Assembly: GCA_016744375.1 (NCBI GenBank)
Contig: JADGEM010000019.1
Coordinates: 1-64,000, forward strand
Reading direction: 5' to 3'
Source of the DNA: Gammaproteobacteria bacterium
GTDB taxonomy: Bacteria > Pseudomonadota > Gammaproteobacteria > GRL18
DNA: 64,000 nt
Positions 17,982 to 27,037 of the stretch are shown one piece after another. Below the pieces are notes generated by a model. That model was not told the origin of the DNA, searched no databases, and worked only from the letters and a program-made list of their open reading frames with translations. A program made the position numbers and the translations under genes. Every line of letters starts with the position of its first letter. Position 1 is the stretch's first letter.

Positions 17982-18251
17982 ATGAAAACAATTAATTACG
18001 GACTGAATGTACTTTTACTGGCTATGATGCTGACGTTTACTTCCATTTCTATGGCTCAGGAAGTGAATGTGAATACCGCTGATGCACAAAGCATTGCCGG
18101 CAGTTTAAATGGTATCGGCTTAAAAAAAGCCGAAGCCATTGTTGCCTGGCGGGCAGAACATGGCGACTTTACGGATTTAAGCAGTCTGGAAAGTGTCAAA
18201 GGTGTGGGCCCAAAAACCATCGAAAAAAATAAGGCAAATATCCAGTTTTAA
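17982..18251 (+). CDS. Secreted ComEA-like helix-hairpin-helix protein
   Basis: An 89-residue protein with an N-terminal signal peptide (hydrophobic LLLAMMLTFTSISMA, cleavage probably after MAQ or nearby). A tandem HhH DNA-binding motif of the ComEA type follows: VNVNTADAQSIAGSLNGIG, AEAIVAWRAEHGDF, VKGVGPKTIEKNK. Periplasmic ComEA binds incoming DNA in competence, but short proteins like this also occur beside O-antigen loci (Pseudomonas has one beside wbpM) with no proven role. The ATG has AAGGAAAGA just upstream. It appears monocistronic, with a strong hairpin after it. Confidence 0.87.
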   Translation: MKTINYGLNVLLLAMMLTFTSISMAQEVNVNTADAQSIAGSLNGIGLKKAEAIVAWRAEHGDFTDLSSLESVKGVGPKTIEKNKANIQF

Positions 18252-18260
18252 ACTCACCCC

Positions 18261-18288
18261 ACATTCCCACTTCCTCATGTGGGAATGT
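18261..18288 (+). terminator. Hairpin after the ComEA-like gene
   Basis: ACATTCCCAC, loop TTCCTCAT, GTGGGAATGT is a perfect ten-base-pair inverted repeat starting 9 nt after the stop codon. The downstream sequence is AT-rich but has no clean T-run. It probably ends transcription of the ComEA-like gene. Confidence 0.6.
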
Positions 18289-18330
18289 ACATGCCCATTT
18301 ATTTACAAATAGATTATTAAGGATGATAAT

Positions 18331-18513
18331 ATGATATTTTTTGAAGGATTTGAACAACTTTATAGAGTAGAAGAACTATCAGCTCAAAAGGCAAAAAAAA
18401 TTTTGATACAGCAGGAAATGGATGAACCTGTGATTGAAGAGACTATTGAGCAATTATTTAATCAGACCTATTCATTTCGAGCTAATTGTAAGCCAACCCG
18501 ATTCGTCTTATAA
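18331..18513 (+). CDS. Small hypothetical protein
   Basis: A 60-residue open frame in the otherwise empty 315-nt gap before rfbB. It starts at ATG with AAGGATGATA just upstream, a plausible ribosome site. The sequence is charged (EELSAQKAKKILIQQEMDEP) with no signal peptide, membrane segment or domain I recognise. It lies between a hairpin and the rfb operon and overlaps no other gene. Its length is also within what random AT-rich sequence could produce. Confidence 0.45.
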   Translation: MIFFEGFEQLYRVEELSAQKAKKILIQQEMDEPVIEETIEQLFNQTYSFRANCKPTRFVL

Positions 18514-18565
18514 TCCCCATATCTAACATAGTAATTGCTCTTAAAGACTGATTCAGGAGATCATA

Positions 18566-19621
18566 TTGAATATTATTGTAACAGGAGGAGCTGGATTTAT
18601 AGGTTCAGCTGTGATACGTCAATACATCAAGGAGACTGAACACACTATCATTAATGTCGATGTCCTGACCTATGCGGGTAATTTAGAGTCATTGTCCGAA
18701 GTTGAAAAAAATTCCCGATATCATTTCGAACAGGTTGATATCTGTGATAATGAAGCAATGACCCATGTTTTTGAACAATACCAGCCCGATGCCATAATGC
18801 ACCTGGCGGCAGAGTCTCATGTTGATCGTTCCATTGATGGACCTGCTGATTTTATACAAACTAATATTGTCGGCACCTGCAATCTGCTTGAAGTCGCTCG
18901 CCAATACTGGAATCAACTGGATGATAGCAAAAAATCCACCTTCCGCTTTCACCATGTTTCGACAGATGAAGTTTATGGTGATTTAGATGAAACCGGCTTT
19001 TTTACTGAAAAAACAGCCTATGAGCCCAGCTCACCCTATTCAGCCAGTAAGGCATCGTCTGATCACCTGGTGAGAGCATGGCATCGTACCTATGGTTTTC
19101 CAGTCGTGATCACCAATTGCTCTAATAACTACGGCAGCCATCAATTTCCGGAAAAACTCATCCCCCTGGTGACGCTCAATGCTCTGGAAGGAAAGCCATT
19201 ACCCATCTATGGTAATGGCCAGCAAATCAGAGACTGGCTGCATGTCGATGATCATGCTCGTGCTTTAAGACTGGTTCTGGAAACAGGCAAGGATGCTGAG
19301 ACCTATAATATTGGTGGTCATAATGAAAAAACCAATCTTGAAGTGGTTAAAACCATTTGCACCTTACTGGACAAGCTTGTTCCTGAGTCGGCCTATAAGC
19401 CTCATGAACAATTAATTACCTATGTGACTGATCGTCCAGGTCATGACCTGCGTTATGCGATTGATGCTGACAAAATTGACAATGAACTGGGCTGGCTCCC
19501 TCAGGAAACCTTTGAATCAGGCATAGAAAAAACCATCAACTGGTATTTGAACAATAAGGCGTGGTGTCAGCATGTACAGGATGGCAGCTATCAGCGTGAA
19601 CGCCTGGGGGCTGATATATGA
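18566..19621 (+). CDS. rfbB: dTDP-glucose 4,6-dehydratase
   Basis: This is the second step of dTDP-L-rhamnose synthesis, turning dTDP-glucose into dTDP-4-keto-6-deoxyglucose with bound NAD. It is a 351-residue SDR with N-terminal [23 protein letters not shown] (substrate-binding Asp-Glu) and catalytic [23 protein letters not shown] is the conserved substrate segment. The start is a TTG with an excellent CAGGAGA site six bases upstream, and no ATG would keep the glycine-rich loop. Its stop overlaps the rfbA start (ATGA). The local order is B-A-C-D. Confidence 0.97.
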   Translation: MNIIVTGGAGFIGSAVIRQYIKETEHTIINVDVLTYAGNLESLSEVEKNSRYHFEQVDICDNEAMTHVFEQYQPDAIMHLAAESHVDRSIDGPADFIQTNIVGTCNLLEVARQYWNQLDDSKKSTFRFHHVSTDEVYGDLDETGFFTEKTAYEPSSPYSASKASSDHLVRAWHRTYGFPVVITNCSNNYGSHQFPEKLIPLVTLNALEGKPLPIYGNGQQIRDWLHVDDHARALRLVLETGKDAETYNIGGHNEKTNLEVVKTICTLLDKLVPESAYKPHEQLITYVTDRPGHDLRYAIDADKIDNELGWLPQETFESGIEKTINWYLNNKAWCQHVQDGSYQRERLGADI

Positions 19622-20502
19622 AGGGTATTATCCTTGCTGGTGGTTCTGGCACTCGTCTTTATCCCATCACTAAAGGGGTTAGCAAACAACTTACTCCGAT
19701 TTATGATAAACCCATGGTGTACTATCCGCTCTCAGTACTGATGTTGGCAGGAATAACCGAAGTGTTGATTATTTCGACCCCCCATGATTTGCCTCAATTT
19801 GAATCTTTACTGGGTGACGGTCATGATATTGGGATGAAATTTTCTTATAAAGTTCAGCCATCACCTGATGGGCTGGCTCAGGCTTTTATTATTGGTGAAG
19901 AATTTATTGGAGATGATGATGTCTGCCTGGTTTTAGGGGATAATATTTTTTATGGGCACGGTTTCAAAAGAATGCTCAGACATTCAGTTAATAATATCAC
20001 TGAACAGGCTAAAGCTACGGTCTTTGGTTATTATGTCCGTGATCCTGAACGCTATGGTGTCGCAGAGTTTGATTCTTCAGGAAACGTTTTAAGTATTGAA
20101 GAAAAACCAGAACATCCCAAAAGCAATCATGCTGTTGTCGGCCTCTATTTTTATCCCAATAATGTCATTGAGATTGCCAAAGCCGTTAAACCTTCCCACC
20201 GTGGTGAACTGGAAATCACCTCGGTGAATCAGGCTTATCTTAAACAGAAGAACCTCAAAGTTGAACTCATGGGACGAGGTTTTGCCTGGCTGGACACAGG
20301 TACCCACGAAAGCTTGATGGAAGCATCAAACTATATTCAGACTATAGAAAAACGTCAGGGTTTAAAAGTAGCCTGTATTGAAGAAATTGCCTATGAAATG
20401 GGCTATATCAATAAAGAACAGTTAATTGAACTTGCTCAGCCACTCAAGAAAAACCAATACGGTCAGTATTTGTTACGCAGAACCAAAGAGGACATTGCTT
20501 AA
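19618..20502 (+). CDS. rfbA: Glucose-1-phosphate thymidylyltransferase
   Basis: This enzyme makes dTDP-glucose from dTTP and glucose-1-phosphate, the first step of the rhamnose pathway. It is 294 residues, the normal length. The signature [18 protein letters not shown] and [11 protein letters not shown] open the protein. [11 protein letters not shown] carries the metal-binding Asp, and [19 protein letters not shown] is the sugar-binding region. It begins inside the rfbB stop codon, so the genes are coupled. An intergenic G-rich repeat separates it from rfbC. Confidence 0.97.
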   Translation: MKGIILAGGSGTRLYPITKGVSKQLTPIYDKPMVYYPLSVLMLAGITEVLIISTPHDLPQFESLLGDGHDIGMKFSYKVQPSPDGLAQAFIIGEEFIGDDDVCLVLGDNIFYGHGFKRMLRHSVNNITEQAKATVFGYYVRDPERYGVAEFDSSGNVLSIEEKPEHPKSNHAVVGLYFYPNNVIEIAKAVKPSHRGELEITSVNQAYLKQKNLKVELMGRGFAWLDTGTHESLMEASNYIQTIEKRQGLKVACIEEIAYEMGYINKEQLIELAQPLKKNQYGQYLLRRTKEDIA

Positions 20503-20510
20503 GCTCTTGC

Positions 20511-20543
20511 TTCCCCTTTTTCAAAAGGGGACTGAGGGAGGCT
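20511..20543 (+). repeat. G-rich intergenic repeat, copy B
   Basis: CCCCTTTT (20513-20520) pairs with AAAAGGGG (20523-20530) around a two-base centre, followed by ACTGAGGGAGGCTG. It is similar to copies A (10366) and C (21145). It lies between rfbA and rfbC and could act as an attenuator or mRNA hairpin. Confidence 0.5.
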
Positions 20544-20558
20544 GTATGCATACAAGAT

Positions 20559-21134
20559 ATGAAATATACCAAAACAAACATACCTGAGGTCATCCTGATC
20601 GAGCCCAAAGTGTTCGGCGATGATCGAGGCTATTTCATCGAAACTTTCAGATGTGATATCTTTGAACAGAATACCGGGATACAGACGACCTTCGTGCAGG
20701 ATAATGAATCCCGTTCTAGTCATGGTGTGTTAAGAGGTCTGCATTATCAGCTTCCTCCTTATGCTCAAAGCAAGTTGGTTCGGGTTATTGAAGGTAAAGT
20801 CCTGGATATTGCCGTTGATATCAGAAAAGGTTCGCCAACATTTGGCCAGCATGTCACTGTAGAACTTTCAGCAGAAAATAAACATCAGCTCTTTATTCCC
20901 AGGGGTTTTGCCCATGGCTTTGTCGTGCTCTCAGAAAACGCCATTTTTGCTTATAAGGTTGACAATTATTATTCACCGGAATGTGACAGGGGCATTCAGT
21001 TCGATGACCCACAGCTTAATATCAACTGGAAAGTGGAGCACCAACACCTCCAGCTTTCAGAAAAAGACAAAACCCAAGCACAACTAAAAGATGCCCCCGA
21101 TCTGTTCGACTATGAAATAAATTTATATGCATAA
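20559..21134 (+). CDS. rfbC: dTDP-4-dehydrorhamnose 3,5-epimerase
   Basis: This cupin-fold enzyme epimerises C3 and C5 of dTDP-4-keto-6-deoxyglucose. It is 191 residues. Diagnostic segments are VILIEPKVFGDDRGYFIETF, QDNESRSSHGVLRGLHYQ (His-Tyr active-site region with the catalytic His), KLVRVIEGKVLDIAVDIRKGSPTFG shown in part, and IPRGFAHGFVVLSE. The start is ATG at 20559, just after repeat copy B. The nearby ATG at 20546 is out of frame. It is part of the rfbBACD group. Confidence 0.97.
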   Translation: MKYTKTNIPEVILIEPKVFGDDRGYFIETFRCDIFEQNTGIQTTFVQDNESRSSHGVLRGLHYQLPPYAQSKLVRVIEGKVLDIAVDIRKGSPTFGQHVTVELSAENKHQLFIPRGFAHGFVVLSENAIFAYKVDNYYSPECDRGIQFDDPQLNINWKVEHQHLQLSEKDKTQAQLKDAPDLFDYEINLYA

Positions 21135-21144
21135 AACATTCTCC

Positions 21145-21184
21145 TGTTTCCCTATCCTATAAGGGGGAATTGAGAGGGTTGCAA
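21145..21184 (+). repeat. G-rich intergenic repeat, copy C
   Basis: TTTCCCTATCCTATAAGGGGGA followed by ATTGAGAGGGTTGC, shown here in two parts. The tail matches the AAGGGGGATTGAGGGGGTT core of copy A with small changes, and the stem is imperfect. It lies between rfbC and rfbD. Confidence 0.45.
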
Positions 21185-21213
21185 CTAACAACAACATAAA
21201 AAACTGATTATCT

Positions 21214-22095
21214 ATGAAAATACTTATTACTGGAGCCAAAGGACAGGTCGGTACAGAGCTCGTCACAGAAGCCAAACAACGAGGCCATGATGTTTATGGC
21301 TTTGGCTCCCGGGAACTGGATATCTCAAATTTAGAGCAAGTCAATACAATAGTTCGAAATATAAAACCGAATGTTATTATCAATGCCGCTGCTTATACCG
21401 CCGTTGATAACGCAGAAACAGAACATGAACAGGCCTATGCTGTCAACTCTCTGGGCAGTAAAAATCTGGCTATAAGCTGTAAAGAACTTGATATACCTCT
21501 CATGCATATTTCGACCGATTATATCTATGATGGTGAGAAACCAAGTCCTTATCTTGAATCCGATCCCCCAAACCCAACAGGTATCTATGGTGCATCCAAG
21601 CTGGAAGGTGATCAAAAAATTGAACAGATCTGGCCTAAACATATTATACTTCGAGTCAGCTGGGTTTTTGGGAATCACGGTAATAACTTTGTTAAAACCA
21701 TGCTCAGGCTGGCAGAACAAAGAGATGAACTGAGTATTGTCGATGATCAATTTGGTGCACCCACGTCAGCAAAAGCAATCAGTACCTGTCTGCTGGATAT
21801 TCTGGAAGCAAAACAGTTTAATCAGCCGCAATACCCCTGGGGCGTCTACAATTTTCAAAGTGATCCTGGTGTCAGCTGGTATAACTTCGCACAGGAAATA
21901 TTCCAGCAGGCAAAAGAATCTGGTTTGATCAACAAAACAATGCAACTCAACCCCATCCCATCATCCGAATTTCCAACACCGGTCAAACGTCCTGCAAATT
22001 CAAAACTTGACGGTCATAAACTGTTGAAGTCTTTGCATCTTAAGCCAGCAGACTGGAAATCTGACCTGAATAATATGTTGACCAATATTAAATAA
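21214..22095 (+). CDS. rfbD: dTDP-4-dehydrorhamnose reductase
   Basis: This enzyme performs the last step of dTDP-L-rhamnose synthesis, an NAD(P)H-dependent reduction at C4. It is a 293-residue SDR. GAKGQVGTELVTEA is the dinucleotide loop. NAAAYTAVDNAE and HISTDYIYDG carry the substrate-site residues, and YGASKLEGDQ is the catalytic Tyr-x3-Lys. FGAPTSAKAIS and the C-terminal TPVKRPANSKLD are also typical. No ribosome site stands out before the ATG. A promoter for gmd follows. Confidence 0.96.
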   Translation: MKILITGAKGQVGTELVTEAKQRGHDVYGFGSRELDISNLEQVNTIVRNIKPNVIINAAAYTAVDNAETEHEQAYAVNSLGSKNLAISCKELDIPLMHISTDYIYDGEKPSPYLESDPPNPTGIYGASKLEGDQKIEQIWPKHIILRVSWVFGNHGNNFVKTMLRLAEQRDELSIVDDQFGAPTSAKAISTCLLDILEAKQFNQPQYPWGVYNFQSDPGVSWYNFAQEIFQQAKESGLINKTMQLNPIPSSEFPTPVKRPANSKLDGHKLLKSLHLKPADWKSDLNNMLTNIK

Positions 22096-22103
22096 AATAT
22101 GTT

Positions 22104-22132
22104 TTATCACTCAATGCATATCAAGTTATAAT
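22104..22132 (+). promoter_or_regulatory. Candidate sigma70 promoter for gmd
   Basis: TTATCA, 17 nt, TATAAT lies about 70 nt upstream of the gmd ATG in a 108-nt gap. The -10 box is a perfect match, the -35 box matches four of six, and the spacing is ideal. It suggests gmd-fcl can be transcribed separately from rfbBACD. Confidence 0.5.
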
Positions 22133-22203
22133 TATTAAACAGTTGCATTATCAGTGAAGTTTATTATTTGATTATCGACCTAAGGCTTTATTAAAAAAAC
22201 GAG

Positions 22204-23301
22204 ATGACTATGGATGTAAAAGTTGCGTTAATTACAGGTGTTACTGGGCAAGATGGTGCCTATCTTGCTGAATTTTTATTGGGTAAAGGCTATGAAGTCC
22301 ATGGTTTAAAGCGTCGTGCATCTTCTTTTAACACGGATCGAATTGATCATCTTTATCAAGATCCCCATGAAACGAATCGAAAATTTGTTCTGCATTATGG
22401 TGATTTATCGGATTCAATGAATTTAGTGCGCATTATTCAGGAAATTCAACCCGATGAGATTTATAATCTGGGTGCTCAGAGTCATGTGGCGGTATCTTTT
22501 GAAAGTCCTGAATATACGGCTGATACAGTAGGCTTAGGTGCTTTGCGTATTCTGGATGCAATTCGTATTTCTGGACTGGAGAAAAAGACACGCTATTATC
22601 AGGCTTCAACATCTGAGTTGTATGGTGATGTGAGAGAAACGCCTCAGAAGGAAACAACACCATTTTATCCTCGTTCGCCTTATGCGGCCGCTAAGTTATA
22701 TGCTTACTGGATCACTGTGAATTATCGTGAAGCCTATGGTATGTACGCTTGTAATGGAATTTTATTTAATCATGAATCACCGATCCGGGGTGAGACATTT
22801 GTCACTCGTAAAATCACTCGTGCAATGGCACGTATTCATCTGGGGCTTCAAGATACGGTGTTTCTGGGAAATATGAATGCATTACGTGACTGGGGGCATG
22901 CCAAAGATTATGTTGAAATGCAGTGGTTGATGCTTCAGCAGGATGAGCCAGATGATTTTTGTATTGCTACGGGAGTCCAGTATTCGGTTCGTGATTTTGT
23001 TAATTTTGCCTGGGGACATTTGAATAAGAGCATTCGCTGGGAAGGTGAGGGCATGGATGAGAAAGGCTATGATGAAGAATCTGGCAAGGTGATTGTTGCG
23101 GTTGATCCACGTTACTTTCGTCCAACTGAAGTTGAGACATTATTAGGTGATCCCAGTAAGGCTAAAGAGAAATTGGGCTGGGAACCAAAAATTACCTTTG
23201 AAGAGATGGTTCATGAAATGATGGAGCATGATATTACTCTGGCCAAACGTGACTCTTTAGTTAAAAAACATGGCTACCGGGCATTTGATTACCATGAATA
23301 A
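22204..23301 (+). CDS. gmd: GDP-mannose 4,6-dehydratase
   Basis: This enzyme converts GDP-D-mannose into GDP-4-keto-6-deoxymannose, the precursor of GDP-L-fucose, GDP-rhamnose or perosamine. It is a 365-residue extended [22 protein letters not shown] and [18 protein letters not shown] are diagnostic of Gmd, as are [24 protein letters not shown] (catalytic Tyr and Lys) and [16 protein letters not shown]. The start may be the ATG at 22204 or the one at 22210. It overlaps fcl by eight bases, so GDP-L-fucose is the expected product. Confidence 0.97.
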   Translation: MTMDVKVALITGVTGQDGAYLAEFLLGKGYEVHGLKRRASSFNTDRIDHLYQDPHETNRKFVLHYGDLSDSMNLVRIIQEIQPDEIYNLGAQSHVAVSFESPEYTADTVGLGALRILDAIRISGLEKKTRYYQASTSELYGDVRETPQKETTPFYPRSPYAAAKLYAYWITVNYREAYGMYACNGILFNHESPIRGETFVTRKITRAMARIHLGLQDTVFLGNMNALRDWGHAKDYVEMQWLMLQQDEPDDFCIATGVQYSVRDFVNFAWGHLNKSIRWEGEGMDEKGYDEESGKVIVAVDPRYFRPTEVETLLGDPSKAKEKLGWEPKITFEEMVHEMMEHDITLAKRDSLVKKHGYRAFDYHE

Positions 23302-24259
23302 ATTGAAACAGGGTAAAATTTATGTGGCTGGCCATCGTGGTTTGGTAGGATCGGCGATAGTGCGCCAACTAAAGACTTTAGGGTGTACGAATATTATAAC
23401 TCGCACTCATACTGAACTGGATCTGGTTGATCAGGCTCAGGTTCAGGCTTTTTTTAAGAAAGAGAAACCTGAATATGTATTTTTGGCTGCAGCCAAGGTG
23501 GGTGGAATTCATGCGAATAATACCTATCCAGCGGAATTTATTTATCAAAATATGATGATTGAGGCCAATATTATTGATGCGGCCTATCATAGTGGGGTGG
23601 AAAAATTATTGTTTTTGGGTAGTTCCTGTATTTACCCTCGGGCGGTTGAGCAACCGATGCAAGAAGAAGCTTTGTTAACGGGGATTCTGGAGCCGACCAA
23701 TGAGCCTTATGCTCTGGCCAAAATTGCTGGAATCAAGTTATGTGAATCGTATAATCGTCAATATGGCACAGATTTTCGTTCGGTGATGCCGACCAATCTT
23801 TATGGTGAGGGTGATAACTTTCACCCGGAGAATTCTCATGTTATTCCAGCGGTCATGCGTCGTTTTCATGAAGCAAAAGAGCGAGGGAGTTCTGAAGTCG
23901 TCGTCTGGGGCAGTGGCAAACCCATGCGTGAATTCTTGCATGTGGATGACATGGCTTCAGCCTGTCTTTATGTCATACAGCTTGATAAAGAAACCTATGA
24001 AATTAACACCAAACCCATGTTGTCACATATCAATGTCGGTACCGGGGTTGACTGTACCATTCGGGAAATGGCTGAAACGATTAAAAAGGTAGTTGGTTTT
24101 GAAGGTGATCTGGTTTTTGATACAAGCAAACCTGATGGTGCCATGCGAAAACTAATGGATATTTCACGGCTCAAAGCGATGGGGTGGGAAGCTTCTATTG
24201 ACTTTGAAGAGGGGCTGGCATCGACCTATGAATGGTTTTTAACAAGAGTGAATGAGTAA
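23294..24259 (+). CDS. fcl: GDP-L-fucose synthase
   Basis: This bifunctional epimerase-reductase converts GDP-4-keto-6-deoxymannose into GDP-L-fucose with [21 protein letters not shown] is the cofactor loop. LGSSCIYPR with the catalytic Ser-Ser-Cys, and [17 protein letters not shown] with Tyr-x3-Lys, are conserved. [22 protein letters not shown] is the family hallmark (quoted in part). I choose the ATG at 23294, which overlaps the gmd stop. The ORF-track start at 23270 adds eight residues not seen in the family. About 321 residues is the normal length. Confidence 0.96.
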   Translation: MNKLKQGKIYVAGHRGLVGSAIVRQLKTLGCTNIITRTHTELDLVDQAQVQAFFKKEKPEYVFLAAAKVGGIHANNTYPAEFIYQNMMIEANIIDAAYHSGVEKLLFLGSSCIYPRAVEQPMQEEALLTGILEPTNEPYALAKIAGIKLCESYNRQYGTDFRSVMPTNLYGEGDNFHPENSHVIPAVMRRFHEAKERGSSEVVVWGSGKPMREFLHVDDMASACLYVIQLDKETYEINTKPMLSHINVGTGVDCTIREMAETIKKVVGFEGDLVFDTSKPDGAMRKLMDISRLKAMGWEASIDFEEGLASTYEWFLTRVNE

Positions 24260-24395
24260 AAAATTAGATAATTTTTCAAAATATTGTATTTCTTATTTTT
24301 ATAATAATCCTTCAACATAACCAAAATCTCTGGTTCTAAGATATTAAAGATATCAGATAAGATAAATTACAGAAGAAATAACCAAGGCAAACATA

Positions 24396-25289
24396 ATGTT
24401 ATGGAACTCAAGAATTATTAAAATTCTCAAACGAAAATTAATAGACTCAGGCTTAATAAGAAAGAAAACCTTTATTCTTAATAATAGAACAATCAAGCTA
24501 ACAAATTTAGGCGAATCAAATCTGCTAAAAGATATTGCTATCAATGGCTTTGAATCTTATGAAAATGAAGTTGTTACTTTAATTAAAAATTATCCATGGG
24601 ATATATCCGCATTTTTTGATATAGGGGCAAATGTTGGTTATTATTCAATCTTAACTGAAATTTATCATCCCAAAATAAAAGTGGTTTCTGTTGAGCCTTT
24701 CCCCAAGAATGTCGAATATATAAAAAAAATAAAAACGACAAATCAATTAAAATTTGAGCTCATTGAAAAGGTTGTTGATAAAAACTCTAATGAGAAAAAA
24801 ACATTTTATTTTCCTACGGGTAAAAATAATTCAAAATTATCCACATCATCATCTTTAATAAATTCATTTAAGGGAACTGATGGTATTTTTAAAGATTCAC
24901 CCTTTGAAACAGTTGAAGTAACTACAAGCACTTTAAATTCAATTGTCTCTTCATATAGTGATTCTTGTTTAATCAAACTAGATTGTGAAGGCAATGAGTT
25001 GAATATACTTGAGTCATCAACGTCTATTCTGAAGCGAGCTAATGTGGACTTTATTATTGAAATAATGATAAATGACACCGATAAGCATAAAGTGTTTTCT
25101 ATTATGCAAGATTATGGGTATAAAGGTTTTTTAATTACTAATGCTGGACTTGTTTATGAAGAGCGTCCGTTAACTTTCCCATATCCCGAAATTAAAAACA
25201 GGACAGTTTGGAAAAATCACTTTTTTACCAAAAAAGATATTTCAGAAATAAAAAAAGTGTCAGAAAAGTATTATGGATATTGGATTTAG
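24396..25289 (+). CDS. FkbM family methyltransferase
   Basis: A 297-residue SAM-dependent methyltransferase of the FkbM group, which O-methylates sugars or polyketides. FDIGANVGYYSIL is the SAM-binding motif I, VVSVEPFPKNVEYIKK is motif II, and IKLDCEGNELNILES is the characteristic FkbM post-motif with Asp-Cys-Glu-Gly. It is AT-rich compared with the gmd-fcl pair upstream. It probably methylates a sugar of the surface glycan, but the target is unknown. The 137-nt gap before it is AT-rich, with no clear paired promoter boxes. Confidence 0.85.
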   Translation: MLWNSRIIKILKRKLIDSGLIRKKTFILNNRTIKLTNLGESNLLKDIAINGFESYENEVVTLIKNYPWDISAFFDIGANVGYYSILTEIYHPKIKVVSVEPFPKNVEYIKKIKTTNQLKFELIEKVVDKNSNEKKTFYFPTGKNNSKLSTSSSLINSFKGTDGIFKDSPFETVEVTTSTLNSIVSSYSDSCLIKLDCEGNELNILESSTSILKRANVDFIIEIMINDTDKHKVFSIMQDYGYKGFLITNAGLVYEERPLTFPYPEIKNRTVWKNHFFTKKDISEIKKVSEKYYGYWI

Positions 25290-25345
25290 GGCGGTTATGT
25301 TATAATCTTCTTAAACTTAATGATTGAGCTAACACTTCAAAACTC

Positions 25346-25378
25346 ATGAGATACTTGCATGAGGTGTGATAATCTCAT
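25346..25378. repeat. Small inverted repeat upstream of the asparagine-synthase-like gene
   Basis: ATGAGAT, 19 nt, ATCTCAT lies about 50 nt before the ATG at 25429. It could be an operator or a hairpin in the leader, but seven-base arms arise by chance often in AT-rich DNA. Confidence 0.25.
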
Positions 25379-25428
25379 AAATGCTTTGGCTTTATAACTA
25401 TCGAACAACTATGGTAAAAATTCTATAA

Positions 25429-27018
25429 ATGAACATTTCCTTATCCGCTGATATGGCGTGGAACTTTGTTGCACTGAACGATCTTCAGATCCATTATCGT
25501 GGTAATCTCCAGGTAATAGAAACAATTGCTGATGCTGCTGCAGAAAATAATATGCCTTTATTAACAAGTACATTAAGAGAAAGTTATGGCCATTTTGCAT
25601 GTTTAATTGAAAGTGAAGCATTTGTTTTTGCATGTGTTGATAACTGTCGTTCAACACCGATATTTTATTCAGACACTCTCGTGTCAAATTCAGCTGAACT
25701 TATAAGGCACTCCCAGAAACTTACACAAACAGATGGACATGCTTTACTTGATGTTGCTATGGCAGGCTATACCACTGGCGCTGATACTATTTTCAGTGGA
25801 TTAAAACAACTTCAATCAGGTGAGTTTTTGTTTTGGGATAAAAATAAGTCTGCTTTAACCACAGGTTTTTATTATGAGTTTGTACCTGATGAGTTAGTAG
25901 ATAGTGATGATGAAGAGCTTATTTCTCAAATTGCATCATCATTTGACAATGTTATGCAAAGAGTTATAAAACAGGCAGATGGTCGTTTCATATGGGTACC
26001 TCTTAGCGGGGGATTAGACTCACGGTTAATCTTATCAAAGCTGGTTGAATTTGGCTGCCCAAATGTGAAGGCTTTTTCATATGGCCCTGCTGGTAATGAT
26101 GAGGCTCGTTCTGCAAAAAATGTGGCTGAAGTATTGGGTGTGCCATGGTACTTTGTTCCGAGTACCAAGAAAGCTATGCGCAAGCTTTTTGCGTCGCCAA
26201 AGCGCCAGGCTCTTTGGAAGCATGCAAATGGGCTTAACGGAGTACCGAACTTCCAGGATTTCTTGCCATTGAATGAGTTAATGGAGCAGGGAATCATAAA
26301 AAAAGGCGATATCATTATTAATGGGCAATCAGGTGATTTTATTACTGGAGGGCATATTCCTGCACAGCTTTTAAAGCCAGAAGCAACAATTGATGATTTG
26401 TTTTCAGCTATTTTGAAAAAGCATTTTTCATTATGGCATGCACTTAAGACTCCTGAAAATATAGCAATTATTAAGTCACGAGTTTTTGCAAATTTATCAT
26501 TACAGGATAATGATAAAATTTCACCTCAAGAATTAGCATCAGCCTATGAACTCTCAGAATATCAAGAACGACAATCAAAATTTGTTGTGAATGGTCAGAG
26601 AGTCTATGATTTTTTGGGACTTGATTGGTTTTTGCCCCTTTGGGACCCAGAATTTGTTGAAGTGTGGAGAAATATCCCTGCAGAGAGAAAAATTGGACAG
26701 AAGCTGTTTAAAGAGTATTTGCAGATTTACAATTACCAAAATTTATTTGCTAACTTCAAACCATGTCTAGATGGCTGGCCTGGACTTTCTAAACTAGTAT
26801 TACCTTTTGCCCGTTTAATTCGTTGGACTTTCGGGATTGAATGGCGAGATAAATACTTAAAAACGATGACAGTTTTTGGTATGTATAGTTACTTGTATGC
26901 TCCTTATCCATTATGGAAAAATCTTTTAGAGTCACAAAATTATCGAAATCCTATTTCTTTATTTACGCGGACCTGGTTAATTGAAAATAATCTTTCAATA
27001 CCTGATGGGTTAAAATAA
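25429..27018 (+). CDS. Asparagine-synthase-like protein lacking the glutaminase Cys
   Basis: A 529-residue protein whose C-terminal part is an asparagine-synthase PP-loop domain: VPLSGGLDSRLILSKL (ATP-binding SGGLDS), then ARSAKNVAEVLGVPW and NGQSGDFITGGHIP. The N-terminal domain keeps the outline of the glutamine-hydrolase fold (CRSTPIFYSDT) but does not begin Met-Cys-Gly. It therefore lacks the nucleophilic Cys and cannot hydrolyse glutamine in the usual way. It may amidate using free ammonia, or form another adenylate-dependent bond. Related proteins occur in polysaccharide and natural-product clusters. It starts 20 nt before the next gene's leader and is probably co-transcribed. Confidence 0.78.
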   Translation: MNISLSADMAWNFVALNDLQIHYRGNLQVIETIADAAAENNMPLLTSTLRESYGHFACLIESEAFVFACVDNCRSTPIFYSDTLVSNSAELIRHSQKLTQTDGHALLDVAMAGYTTGADTIFSGLKQLQSGEFLFWDKNKSALTTGFYYEFVPDELVDSDDEELISQIASSFDNVMQRVIKQADGRFIWVPLSGGLDSRLILSKLVEFGCPNVKAFSYGPAGNDEARSAKNVAEVLGVPWYFVPSTKKAMRKLFASPKRQALWKHANGLNGVPNFQDFLPLNELMEQGIIKKGDIIINGQSGDFITGGHIPAQLLKPEATIDDLFSAILKKHFSLWHALKTPENIAIIKSRVFANLSLQDNDKISPQELASAYELSEYQERQSKFVVNGQRVYDFLGLDWFLPLWDPEFVEVWRNIPAERKIGQKLFKEYLQIYNYQNLFANFKPCLDGWPGLSKLVLPFARLIRWTFGIEWRDKYLKTMTVFGMYSYLYAPYPLWKNLLESQNYRNPISLFTRTWLIENNLSIPDGLK

Positions 27019-27037
27019 AAAATAAATCAATTATATT

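Noticed and set aside
17982-18251. Evidence for a natural-competence locus
   Set aside because: A single ComEA-like gene with no comEC, comF or pil neighbours does not support a competence system here.
24260-24395. TATAAT at 24300 as a promoter for the FkbM gene
   Set aside because: No acceptable -35 box lies 15-19 nt upstream, and TATAAT-like strings are frequent in this AT-rich gap.
25290-25300. GGCGGT upstream of the 25429 gene as an ops/JUMPstart element (GGCGGTAG core)
   Set aside because: Only six bases of the eight-base core match, without the longer JUMPstart context, so it is not distinguishable from chance.
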